Below, piece after piece: positions 35,037 through 43,024 of a stretch of 62,628 bases of DNA (positions are counted from its first letter, which is position 1; each line of letters begins with the position of its first letter). The stretch spans positions 1-62,628 of the forward strand of contig PDZX01000019.1 in the NCBI GenBank assembly GCA_002753185.1, read 5' to 3'. Below the pieces are notes generated by a model. It was not told the DNA's origin and ran no database searches. It saw nothing but the letters and a program-made list of their open reading frames with translations. A program made the translations under genes and the position numbers. The stretch comes from Magnetococcales bacterium WMHbin3. Its GTDB lineage: Bacteria; Pseudomonadota; Magnetococcia; Magnetococcales; Magnetaquicoccaceae.

Positions 35037-35584
35037 CCGGCGGGTGGGCTGGCGCGGTTGCCGTGCTGGTGGGAGGGATCTGCTGGTGGGCGAGCGGCCT
35101 GGCATGGGCGCACGGCCCTGGCGGCAAGCCGGTGCGGTTCGATGTCGAGTGGTGCGGGGAGGGGGCCGGGCGGACCTTGCGCATCGCGGATGTCCGCGCG
35201 GGGGGACGGTATCCGCTCTGCCTGCGGGTGAGCAACGAGGAGCCGATCGATTTGCGGATTGGTTTTGTCATCGGTTTCGGGGAGATCGATGAACAGGGCC
35301 GCAGGATCTGCCGCGTGCCCCATGTCGCGACACGGGAGGGGGCCTGGCTGGTGGACGGTGGGTCGAACCGGACAGTGTCGGCCAATGCCACGCAAAGCCT
35401 GGATCTTTTACTGCACATCGACCAACTGAGCGCCTATCCCGTGGATGCCAGCGGCGGTTCCGCCTTTCGCGGCTGGCTGGGATGCCTGTTGGTGGAAGCC
35501 CGTGCGCCGACGTCCGAGACCGGGACGGGGGGACACAAGGGAGTCAGGCTGATGCGCATGATCCAGGCTGTCGGCGTGGAGTGA
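35033..35584 (+). CDS. exported hypothetical protein (183 aa)
   Basis: I do not recognise this protein. A GTG start overlaps the ccmI stop (GTGA). A signal peptide (VAVLVGGICWWASGLAWA) is followed by a beta-rich domain of about 150 residues with segments such as YPLCLRVSNEEPIDLRIGF and SLDLLLHIDQLSAYPVDASG. The domain resembles an immunoglobulin-like or periplasmic chaperone-like sandwich, a weak inference. Coupling to ccmI suggests a role in the envelope, possibly in cytochrome c maturation. Confidence 0.6.
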   Translation: MTGGWAGAVAVLVGGICWWASGLAWAHGPGGKPVRFDVEWCGEGAGRTLRIADVRAGGRYPLCLRVSNEEPIDLRIGFVIGFGEIDEQGRRICRVPHVATREGAWLVDGGSNRTVSANATQSLDLLLHIDQLSAYPVDASGGSAFRGWLGCLLVEARAPTSETGTGGHKGVRLMRMIQAVGVE

Positions 35585-35586
35585 TC

Positions 35587-36477
35587 TTATTTTATTTTCA
35601 TAAGATGGATGGACATTTCCTTTTTCTTGCATTTGTTCGGCTGATCGGATTTCGCTTTGTCGGAAACACAAACCAGTTTTTTTGCACTCACCCAGTCCAC
35701 CCCTTCCACATTGCAGAAACTCTTTTTCGGGAAGCGATGGACTTTGCCCTTGCCGACGAATGACGGTTTCGTAAGATCGATTTTGCCGATCCAGACACTC
35801 TTCGCTTCCTGAGACGTGATGGCCACGGAGACCTTCTTCTTGCCATGTTCGGCGCGGATGGCGATGTCCGAGTAGTCCTTGAAATCCGCAGTGGGCGGGA
35901 TGGGGAGAATGCGATGGTCATCCATCCACGTCCCTTTGTGCTTCCTGAAGACATGCACCCGGCCGTTGCCTTTTTTCTTGCCTCTTGCGTCATTTTGTTC
36001 GCAGAAATTGCCTTCGCACAGGCCGAACAGCATTTGCTTCTGGTCGGAAGGGGGGGTGACGACGGCAATTCCCTCGAATCCCTTGCTCTCCCCTGCGAAG
36101 GGGACATCCAGGATCTGGTAGGGTTTTGTCTGGAGGTGCTTGTTCAAAGTGGCGATCATGGGGACGTGTTTGCTGCCATACGTGAGGCTCTCCACCACGA
36201 CATGGAATTTCTTGTTTGCCGGGTTGCAGCTGATCGCCTCGAATCCCTCGATCCCCGTGACCCCGACGTACTTGCCCGGTTCATGCATCTGGCATGCGCC
36301 GAATCCATGCTTTTTCAGGGCGATTTCCGCGACAGCGGTGGTGTTGTCGAAAATCACGTAACAAGCGTCGCCCTTGATGGCCACACCGCTCGCTTCCAAT
36401 TTATCGAACTTGTTTTTTGTGCCTTGGCAGCACGTTTCCAGCAATTTTTTCTCATCGATTTTGTTTAGTTTTGACAT
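35587..36477 (-). CDS. conserved protein of unknown function, paralogue A (propeller-like)
   Basis: 296 residues, about half identical to the adjacent upstream gene. Shared landmarks are KLEASGVAIKG, CYVIFDNTTAVAEIAL, GFEGIAVVTPPSD, FGLCEGNFCE, FCNVEGVDWV and VSDKAKSDQPN. The repeated blade-like pattern (GFEGIA, VEGVDW, VWIGKIDL) suggests a beta-propeller. There is no signal peptide. This copy is lysine-rich. Function unknown; a hydrolase, lectin or scaffold are all possible. It ends 3 bases from the stop of the convergent exported-protein gene. Confidence 0.7.
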   Translation of the reverse strand: MSKLNKIDEKKLLETCCQGTKNKFDKLEASGVAIKGDACYVIFDNTTAVAEIALKKHGFGACQMHEPGKYVGVTGIEGFEAISCNPANKKFHVVVESLTYGSKHVPMIATLNKHLQTKPYQILDVPFAGESKGFEGIAVVTPPSDQKQMLFGLCEGNFCEQNDARGKKKGNGRVHVFRKHKGTWMDDHRILPIPPTADFKDYSDIAIRAEHGKKKVSVAITSQEAKSVWIGKIDLTKPSFVGKGKVHRFPKKSFCNVEGVDWVSAKKLVCVSDKAKSDQPNKCKKKEMSIHLMKIK

Positions 36478-36525
36478 TTTGTTTCCTTTATTTATAAATA
36501 TTAGTTTAAATCGTCGCCGAGGAGG

Positions 36526-37392
36526 TCACTCGATCCTCAAGAGGTGGATGGACATCTCCTTCCCCTTGCAGCCATTGGGCTGATCGGATTTTGCCTTGTC
36601 CGAAACGATTACTATGGTATTGTCATTGACCCAGTCCACCCCCTCGACATTGCAGAAATCCTCCCCTGGAAACGGGAAAACCTCGCCATCGTCGATGAAC
36701 CCCAGCCTGTCGAGATCGATGCGACCGATCCAGATGCTCTTGTCCTCCTGAGAGGTGATGGCCACGGCGGCACTCCGACCGTCACCGGCGGCGCGGATGG
36801 CGATGTCGGAGTAATCCCGGAAGGCGGCGGCAGGGGGAATTGGCAAAATGATTTTCATATTCAACCATTTGCGCTTGTCACGCATGAAGACGTGCAGGCG
36901 ACCGTTGCCCCTCTTCTTGCTGCGTTCGTCGTTGGACTCGCAGAAGTTCCCCTCGCACAAGCCGAACAGGAGCACGGCCTGGTCCGATGGGCGGGTGATG
37001 ACGGCAATCCCCTCGAATCCCTTGCTCTCTCCGGTGAAGGGGACATCCAAAAGCTTGAAGGGCTTCGGCTGGAGATTCTGTTTCAATTCGGCGATCAGGG
37101 GATGATATTTCTTGCCGATTTTGACGCTCTCCACCGCGACGTGGAATTGCTCCTCGGCGGCGTGGTAGGAGATCGCCTCGAATCCGTCGATGCCAGCGTG
37201 CTTGCCGGGTTCATGCAATCGACACGCGCCAAATTCGTTGTCTTGCAACGCAATCTCGGCAATGGATGTGATGTTGTCGAAAATCACCCAGCAGGTATCG
37301 CCCTTGACCGCCACCCCGCTCGCCTCCAGCCTTTTCTGATCGCAAAAAGGCGCGGTCAAGGATTGCTCCTTGATTAATTTCAATATTGCCAT
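36526..37392 (-). CDS. conserved protein of unknown function, paralogue B (propeller-like)
   Basis: 288 residues; the first of the tandem pair. It shares RLEASGVAVKG, CWVIFDNITSIAEIAL, GFEGIAVITRPSD, LFGLCEGNFCE and FCNVEGVDWV with its partner. This copy is acidic where paralogue A is basic, so the two may have diverged in ligand or partner. The ATG at 37392 follows an SD-like AGAGGGAAACG. The gap between the two genes is 48 bases, so they are probably co-transcribed. No family name can be given from the sequence alone. Confidence 0.7.
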   Translation of the reverse strand: MAILKLIKEQSLTAPFCDQKRLEASGVAVKGDTCWVIFDNITSIAEIALQDNEFGACRLHEPGKHAGIDGFEAISYHAAEEQFHVAVESVKIGKKYHPLIAELKQNLQPKPFKLLDVPFTGESKGFEGIAVITRPSDQAVLLFGLCEGNFCESNDERSKKRGNGRLHVFMRDKRKWLNMKIILPIPPAAAFRDYSDIAIRAAGDGRSAAVAITSQEDKSIWIGRIDLDRLGFIDDGEVFPFPGEDFCNVEGVDWVNDNTIVIVSDKAKSDQPNGCKGKEMSIHLLRIE

Positions 37393-37484
37393 CGTTTCCC
37401 TCTGAAGTGGTGGTCGCCGTTTGTGAATATGGACTCCATTCAGTATAGGATATGATGGTATACGAGTCAACACCCATTTTTTGT

Positions 37485-37919
37485 CTACGGGAAAAGATGA
37501 AAGGCCAGAAGATAGACCACCAGACCGGAAAGATTGACCGTGATCCAGACCGGCAAGGTCCTGGAAGCGATGCGGCGGTGAGGGGGACAGGTGATGCCCG
37601 GCGTCTTCCAGGGGGCGCGACGCAGGGTGAGGAGGATCATCGGCAGAACAATGGCGGCCAGGGCGACATGGCCGATCAAAATGGTGAAGTAGACCGGACG
37701 AATCCAACCCTCGCCCGCGAATTTCACGTTGCCCACCGCCGCGTGATAGAACAGATAAGAGACCAGAAAAATCGCCGACACGAGCAGAGCCGCAGCCATC
37801 CATTTCTGGTGGGACGCGCGGTCATGGCGGCGGATGGCGCGCAAACCCGCCATGAGCAACAGCGCCGAGGCCAGGTTGAGGGCCGCCTGAAAATGGGGTA
37901 AAATCGGGATCAGTTCCAT
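37485..37919 (-). CDS. DUF420 family membrane protein
   Basis: A 144-residue membrane protein with four hydrophobic segments. The pattern HFQAALNLASALLLMAGL, RHDRASHQKWMAAAL and HVALAAIVLPMILLTL with conserved histidines is typical of DUF420 (YozB-like). Such genes occur with heme A synthase and cytochrome oxidase genes. Its start overlaps the end of ctaA by 10 bases. It probably assists cytochrome oxidase assembly or heme handling. Confidence 0.85.
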   Translation of the reverse strand: MELIPILPHFQAALNLASALLLMAGLRAIRRHDRASHQKWMAAALLVSAIFLVSYLFYHAAVGNVKFAGEGWIRPVYFTILIGHVALAAIVLPMILLTLRRAPWKTPGITCPPHRRIASRTLPVWITVNLSGLVVYLLAFHLFP

Positions 37920-38956
37920 CCTTGCCTCGCGCTGCCGGTACGCAGATGAAAATGGACGAACAAGGCAATGGTGAACACCATCATGGACCAGACCTGATGC
38001 GTCCAGGCGAGGGGTATGGGAACGAGCATGAGCAGGGTGGCGATCCCCAGGGAAACCTGCACGACGGCAGCGAGGAACAACAGATCCAATCCGACCCGGA
38101 TTTTGGATGGCGGCTCCTGGCGGCGTCCCCAAGACCAGTACCCCCACACGGACAGCAGGGTGAGGGTCGCCATCAGGCGATGGTTCCATTGAATGGCCGC
38201 GTTGTTCTCGAACAGGTTTTTCCAGCCCGGCTCCAGATCCCAATAGGCGTCCGGGAGCCACTGCCCGGCCATGAGGGGAAAGGTGTTGTAGCCGTATCCC
38301 GCCTTGGCCCCGGCCACGAACCCGCCGCTCACCACCGTCACGCAGATCATGCCGATCACCCCCAACGAAACGATCGGCATGGCAGCGGGCGCCTGCCCGG
38401 TGGGACGTCCCTCCTCGCCGATGAACTGATCCATGGCCGACCACAAAAGCAGCCCGTAAATCAGAAAGGCCAACCCCAGATGCGCGGTCAGGCGGTAGGC
38501 GCTGACGTGGGGATTATCGATCAGCCCGCTTGCGACCATCAGCCATCCCATCACCCCCTGCATGCCGCCCAGCACGAAGATTCCGAACAGGCGCCTGGCC
38601 AGGTCCCGGTCGATCATGCGGCGCCACAAAAACCAGGCAAACGGCAAGAAAAAGACAAAGCCGATCATGCGGCCGGTCAGGCGATGATAGAACTCCAGCC
38701 AAAAGATCCCCTTGAACCCCTCCAGGTTCATGTGGGGATTGATGTGGCGGAATTCCGGGGATTCCTGATATTTGGCGAAGGTCTCCTCCCAGGCGGCCTG
38801 GGTGGATGGCGGGAAGAAGGTCCCCGGCTGCCACTCCACCATGGAAAGACCGGAACCGGTCAGACGGGTGATGCCACCCAGGGCGAGCATGGCATAGACC
38901 AAGGCGGCGCACACAAACAACCAGAAACCGACCCAACGTTGATCGCGACGATTCAT
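37910..38956 (-). CDS. ctaA: heme A synthase (CtaA/Cox15)
   Basis: A 348-residue inner-membrane enzyme that oxidises heme O to heme A for cytochrome oxidase. The start GGITRLTGSGLSMVEWQPG is diagnostic of the Cox15 type found in Alphaproteobacteria and mitochondria. Heme-ligating histidines are visible in EFYHRLTGRMIG, RLTAHLGLAF, WNHRLMATL and AWTHQVWSMM. About eight membrane segments are present. The ATG at 38956 is used. A DUF420 gene follows with a 10-base overlap. Confidence 0.95.
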   Translation of the reverse strand: MNRRDQRWVGFWLFVCAALVYAMLALGGITRLTGSGLSMVEWQPGTFFPPSTQAAWEETFAKYQESPEFRHINPHMNLEGFKGIFWLEFYHRLTGRMIGFVFFLPFAWFLWRRMIDRDLARRLFGIFVLGGMQGVMGWLMVASGLIDNPHVSAYRLTAHLGLAFLIYGLLLWSAMDQFIGEEGRPTGQAPAAMPIVSLGVIGMICVTVVSGGFVAGAKAGYGYNTFPLMAGQWLPDAYWDLEPGWKNLFENNAAIQWNHRLMATLTLLSVWGYWSWGRRQEPPSKIRVGLDLLFLAAVVQVSLGIATLLMLVPIPLAWTHQVWSMMVFTIALFVHFHLRTGSARQGWN

Positions 38957-39064
38957 GAGCCATTCTCCCGCAATGCATCTGGACACGAAAACCGCAAGCA
39001 GGTTAACCTTTCGGCAATCGGCGGTCAATGGGCCGCCAGGCTCGCGGCAAAGGAGGCGATAAGG

Positions 39065-39634
39065 ATGGGGGAATCACGCCGGGAAGGATGGATCCAGACC
39101 TATACCGGCCTGCGTTTTTGGCCCACGGACGCCCGTCCCGATGAGGTGGAGATCCGGGATGTCGCCCATGCCCTGGCCATGCTGTGCCGTTTCAATGGCC
39201 ATTGCCGGCGCTTTTATTCCGTGGCGGAACACTCGGTGCATGTCTCGCGGATCGTGCCGCCGGAGGATGCCTTGTGGGGTCTGTTGCACGACGCCAGCGA
39301 GGCCTATCTGGCCGATCTGCCGCGTCCCCTCAAACGCCTGATGCCCGCCTACCGGGAACGGGAAGCGGCGCTGACGCGGGTGATCGCGCGGCGTTTCGGG
39401 CTGCCGGAGGCGATTCCGGCGACGGTCGAACTGGCCGATGGCGTTCTTCTGGCCACGGAAAAGGCCGCCTTGATGGGACCGGAGCCGGCTCCCTGGGAGC
39501 CGCTCCCCCCCGCCCTGGACCCGGCCATGATCCGCGCCTGGGATCCGCTCGCGGCGGAACGGGCGTTTCTCGAACGTTTCGTGGAGATCACCGGCCAGGC
39601 GATCGGAGAAGAGCCGTCACAATGGAAACCCTGA
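39065..39634 (+). CDS. HD-domain phosphohydrolase (YfbR-like)
   Basis: A 189-residue metal-dependent phosphohydrolase. The HD residues are visible in YSVAEHSVHVSRI and LWGLLHDASEAYLADLPRPL, with a distal aspartate in VELADGVLLATE. This matches a YfbR-type family often annotated as 5'-deoxynucleotidase. The ATG at 39065 is supported by AGGAGG about six bases upstream. The 3' end overlaps the next gene by 13 bases. Confidence 0.86.
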   Translation: MGESRREGWIQTYTGLRFWPTDARPDEVEIRDVAHALAMLCRFNGHCRRFYSVAEHSVHVSRIVPPEDALWGLLHDASEAYLADLPRPLKRLMPAYREREAALTRVIARRFGLPEAIPATVELADGVLLATEKAALMGPEPAPWEPLPPALDPAMIRAWDPLAAERAFLERFVEITGQAIGEEPSQWKP

Positions 39635-41556
39635 CCCTCGACGAGGCCCTGCGGCGGGCCGCCTCCCTTCGCCTCGCCGACGCGTGGGAGGAGGCGGAAG
39701 GTCTCTATCAGGCCATTCTTCAGGCCGCGCCGGGCCATCCGGAGGCCTGTCATGGCCTGGGAGTGATGGCGGTGCGGCAGGGCCGGGTGGAAGCGGCCAT
39801 TGCCTGGCTGACGCGTGCCCTGGAGGCCGACCCCGGCGCGGAACATCACCGTATCGCCTTCATCGACACCCTGCTGGGCGCCTGGGAAGAGGTGCGCCGG
39901 TTGCCGGAGGCGGCGCGACTGTTCGCCAATCTGGGGGTGCTGTTGCATGACCGGGGCCGCGACCACGAGGCCGAAACCGCCCTGCGGGAGGCGGTCGCCC
40001 TGCGACCGGACTACGCGCTGGCCCATTATAATATCGGGGTGGTGCTGCACGAACGGGAACGCCCGGAGGAGGCCGAAAGCGCCTTTCGTGCGGCGATCCG
40101 CCTGCAACCGGAACACGCGCAGGCCCATTCCAACCTGGGCGTGCTGCTCCACGAACGCCACGCCCCCATCGAGGCCGAGGCCGCCTTGCGCGAGGCCCTG
40201 CGCCTGAAACCGGATTACGCCGAGGCCTGGAGCAATCTGGCCAATACCCTGACCGTGCAATGCCGCCTGGACGAGGCGGAGGCGTGCTGCCGCCAGGCCT
40301 TGGCGTTGCAGCCGGACGGGGCGCTGGCCATGAGCAATCTGCTGTTTGCCATGCTCTACCATCCCGACCGCTCCCTGGAGTCGCTGCGGGCACTGCACAT
40401 GGAGTACGACGCCCGTTTCATCCGGCCCGTCACGCCGGAAGCGCCGCGCCGTCCCGTCTCCCTGGACCCGGAGCGGGTGCTGCGGGTGGGATACGTGTCG
40501 CGGGATTTCGGCAACCATTCGATTCGCGGGTTTCTGGAACCCCTGCTGGCCGGCCACGACAAGCGCCGCGTCGCGGTCCACCTCTACGCCGATGGGACGC
40601 GGGAGGACGAAGTGACCCGCCGCTACCGGGGCTACGCGGATCACTGGGTGGCCACCAGCGGGATGAGCGACCAGGAACTGGCCGCCCGCGTCCGGGAAGA
40701 CGGCATCGACCTGCTGGTGGATCTTTCCGGGCATACCGCGCGCAACCGGTTGCGCATGTTCGCGCGCAAGCCCGCGCCAGTGTCGGTGACCTGGATGTAC
40801 GGCTTCACCACCGGGGTCTCGGCCATCGATTACCTCCTGACCGATGCCCTGACCGATCCACCGGGGGCCGAGGCCCTCTATGTGGAGCGATTATGGCGCG
40901 TTCCGGCCCCCGCCCTCGCCTACCGCCCCCACGAGGGGATGGGGGAGGTCTCCCGGTTGCCCGCCCTGGAGCGGGGGTACGTCACCTTCGGCACCCTGGG
41001 CCGCTCCCTGCGCCACAACGACCGGGTGGTGCGGGCATGGGCCACGATCCTTGGGCGCGTGCCGGGCGCGCGGCTGGTGATCCACAGCGCCAACTACCGG
41101 GACGCGACCCTGCGCGCTGCCCTGTACGACCGGTTCGCGGCGCTGGGCATCGACCGGGAACGGTTGGACATCGGCTTCTCCTCGCCCCCCTGGGAGACGT
41201 TGCGGGGCATGGACATCGCCCTGGACGGTTTCCCCCTCTCCGCCGGCATCACCCTGGCGGAACCCCTGTACATGGGAGTGCCGGTGGTCTGCCTGACGGA
41301 ACGGTTCGCGGGCGGGGGACTGGGGCGGGTGATTCTGACCATGCTGGGCCATCCCGAATGGCTCGCCCGCTCCGAGGAGGAGTACGTGGATCTGGCCGTG
41401 AGCCTGGCTGCGGATCCGCCACGGCTCGCCAGGTTGCGCGCCGGGCTGCGGGAAACCATGCGCCACTCCCCGTTGATGGACGAGGCCGGCTTCGCGCGCA
41501 AGGTGGAGGAGGCCTACCGGGCCATGTGGCGGGCGTGGCTGGCGGCCAACGGTTGA
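39622..41556 (+). CDS. TPR and O-GlcNAc-transferase-like (SPINDLY type) glycosyltransferase
   Basis: A 644-residue cytoplasmic protein. About six TPRs (residues 1-245, e.g. NLGVLLHERHAPIEAEAAL) precede a family GT41 catalytic region. The catalytic region begins LRVGYVSRDFGNHSIRGFLE and contains LLVDLSGHTARNRLRMFA, AIDYLLTD, FGTLGRSLRHNDRVVRAW and DGFPLSAGITLAEPLYMGV. The usual WLGYPGTTG segment reads WMYGFTTGV here. Bacterial homologues glycosylate flagellins or other proteins. The protein target is unknown. Confidence 0.9.
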   Translation: METLTLDEALRRAASLRLADAWEEAEGLYQAILQAAPGHPEACHGLGVMAVRQGRVEAAIAWLTRALEADPGAEHHRIAFIDTLLGAWEEVRRLPEAARLFANLGVLLHDRGRDHEAETALREAVALRPDYALAHYNIGVVLHERERPEEAESAFRAAIRLQPEHAQAHSNLGVLLHERHAPIEAEAALREALRLKPDYAEAWSNLANTLTVQCRLDEAEACCRQALALQPDGALAMSNLLFAMLYHPDRSLESLRALHMEYDARFIRPVTPEAPRRPVSLDPERVLRVGYVSRDFGNHSIRGFLEPLLAGHDKRRVAVHLYADGTREDEVTRRYRGYADHWVATSGMSDQELAARVREDGIDLLVDLSGHTARNRLRMFARKPAPVSVTWMYGFTTGVSAIDYLLTDALTDPPGAEALYVERLWRVPAPALAYRPHEGMGEVSRLPALERGYVTFGTLGRSLRHNDRVVRAWATILGRVPGARLVIHSANYRDATLRAALYDRFAALGIDRERLDIGFSSPPWETLRGMDIALDGFPLSAGITLAEPLYMGVPVVCLTERFAGGGLGRVILTMLGHPEWLARSEEEYVDLAVSLAADPPRLARLRAGLRETMRHSPLMDEAGFARKVEEAYRAMWRAWLAANG

Positions 41557-41565
41557 AAAAGGGAA

Positions 41566-41594
41566 TTGCCCAGACGGGTGCGATCTGTTAGCAT
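41566..41594 (+). promoter_or_regulatory. possible promoter of the 59-residue gene
   Basis: TTGCCC and TAGCAT are separated by 17 bases, starting 10 bases after the stop of the OGT-like gene. The boxes are only moderate matches, but the spacing is exact. Confidence 0.4.
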
Positions 41595-41609
41595 GCTATC
41601 GATAATGCG

Positions 41610-41626
41610 CCGGCCATCATGGCCGG
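41610..41626 (+). terminator. stem-loop with U-rich tail in the leader of the 59-residue gene
   Basis: CCGGCC and GGCCGG flank a 5-base loop and are followed by TCTCTTTTG. It could terminate the OGT-like gene or, lying between a possible promoter and the ATG at 41661, act as a leader attenuator. Confidence 0.5.
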
Positions 41627-41660
41627 TCTCTTTTGATTCGGCAATAAGGACACGACAAAA

Positions 41661-41840
41661 ATGGCTCAGAGCGACGCGCAAACTACCGCTGTAATTACGC
41701 AAGTATTCAATGCGGCCAGAAACGGCAGCTTGACCGACGAGGTGTTCCTGGCAGTGCTGAAACTGCTGATGGAGGCCAACAACGTCACCATGGCGCATGA
41801 ACTCCTGAGCGTCTGGAACTCCGGCAGGAAAAAGAAATAG
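41661..41840 (+). CDS. small hypothetical protein (59 aa)
   Basis: I do not recognise this protein. It starts MAQSDAQTTAVITQVFNAAR and ends in a lysine-rich tail (SGRKKK). It is predicted to be all-helical and soluble. The AAGGA about 10 bases upstream, a possible promoter and a clean start after a U-rich stem-loop support a real gene with its own transcript. A nucleic-acid or protein-binding adaptor is conceivable from the basic tail, no more. Confidence 0.65.
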   Translation: MAQSDAQTTAVITQVFNAARNGSLTDEVFLAVLKLLMEANNVTMAHELLSVWNSGRKKK

Positions 41841-41842
41841 CG

Positions 41843-42256
41843 TCAGCTCTCCTCCAGGGGCGCGAAACCCCACCCGTGCAGGGTGGCCTCGATCACGGGC
41901 AGGGGAGCCTCCATGCGCAGAAAATGGCCCGGACAACGGCAGTCCGATGCGCCGATCCGTCTGCCGGGCAGCGTGACGCCCGGCAGGGATGCCAGGGCTT
42001 GCGCGGTGCGACACTCGCGGTCCTCCAGGGTCAGTTGGACCGAGACGACGCTCATCTCCGGCGCGGCCAGCAGGTAATCGATGTGCCAGCGGCGTTTTTT
42101 CGTCACCGTCAGATGGCGGCGGATGCGCGCTTGCCAGGCGCGGCGCGCGGAACCGACGTAGAGATGAATACCGGTCGCCAGCGCCACTTCCCCCCATGCG
42201 CCCACCGTCACCCGGCAAGGGGCGGCGCATTGCAGGATCAGCACATAGGTCGCCAA
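41843..42256 (-). CDS. DUF123 / Uri-type GIY-YIG nuclease-like protein
   Basis: 137 residues. The start MATYVLILQCA and the following GIHLYVGSARRAWQARIRRH match a GIY-YIG domain of the DUF123 group, with YVL and YVG in place of GIY and YIG. KKRRWHIDYLL is a second conserved block. Some relatives are fused to endonuclease III. Nuclease activity is predicted from family membership only. It converges on the 59-residue gene with a 2-base gap. Confidence 0.8.
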   Translation of the reverse strand: MATYVLILQCAAPCRVTVGAWGEVALATGIHLYVGSARRAWQARIRRHLTVTKKRRWHIDYLLAAPEMSVVSVQLTLEDRECRTAQALASLPGVTLPGRRIGASDCRCPGHFLRMEAPLPVIEATLHGWGFAPLEES

Positions 42257-42271
42257 GGCCGGATCAGGGGA

Positions 42272-42919
42272 TCACTGGCCGGGGCGCAGAACCGTGCCGC
42301 CGACACCCGCCTCGCGTTGCGCCATGGCGGAGGCCATTCTGGCCCGCTCCGGAGAGGGGAAGGGACCCAGACGTACCCGGTACATCACCTGATTGCCGGA
42401 TTTGATGGCTTGTTGCGTCACTGGCATGGGCCTGCCATCGAAGCGGATGGCCGACATCCTGGCGACCAGGGCGGCAGCCTTCTCGCCGCTGGAAAAGGCG
42501 CCCAACTGCACCGAATAGCCGCCATCCGGCGAGGCGGCGGGTTTGTCCGGTTCATCGGGTCTGGGCGGGGGAGACGCCGTTCCGGGATGGGGCACCGGCA
42601 TGGGCGGCTTGCCCTTGGCCGCTTCCGGCTTGGGCGGGGGAGTGGCGGGGTGCTCCTCGGCGCCGGGCTTCCTGCCGTCCATGGACGGCAGCACCACCGC
42701 GTTGGGCGACAGCTTGACCTCCTGCTGAACCGGAGCGGGTTCGGCGGGGGCCGGAGGGGCGGCCTCCTTCGGCTGTTCCACGGCGGGAGGCGCGAGCGCG
42801 GCGTTCTTCTTCGGGATCGAGAGAAAGCGCTCGAACACCAGAATGGTGGCAATAAAAAGAATCATGCCGCTCATGAGCATAAGGAGAATCTGTTGCTCCC
42901 GGTTCGGCGAGATCTTCAT
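42272..42919 (-). CDS. SPOR-domain membrane protein
   Basis: 215 residues. A single N-terminal membrane helix (ILLMLMSGMILFIATILVF) is followed by a Pro/Lys-rich linker and a C-terminal SPOR domain (GGYSVQLGAFSSGEKAAALV, YRVRLGPFPSPERARMA). SPOR domains bind glycan strands stripped of stem peptides, the product of amidases such as the one at 31 kb. It probably localises to the division septum, like FtsN or DedD. Confidence 0.88.
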   Translation of the reverse strand: MKISPNREQQILLMLMSGMILFIATILVFERFLSIPKKNAALAPPAVEQPKEAAPPAPAEPAPVQQEVKLSPNAVVLPSMDGRKPGAEEHPATPPPKPEAAKGKPPMPVPHPGTASPPPRPDEPDKPAASPDGGYSVQLGAFSSGEKAAALVARMSAIRFDGRPMPVTQQAIKSGNQVMYRVRLGPFPSPERARMASAMAQREAGVGGTVLRPGQ

Positions 42920-43024
42920 GCGGCCTCTTCATGGCTGGGCGGTTTGCGGGTAGAGCATGGTTTCGATTAATGTTACAGAGGGAACGGCGTTGGTCAAGGG
43001 TGACTCTTCGATAGGAACGATACG

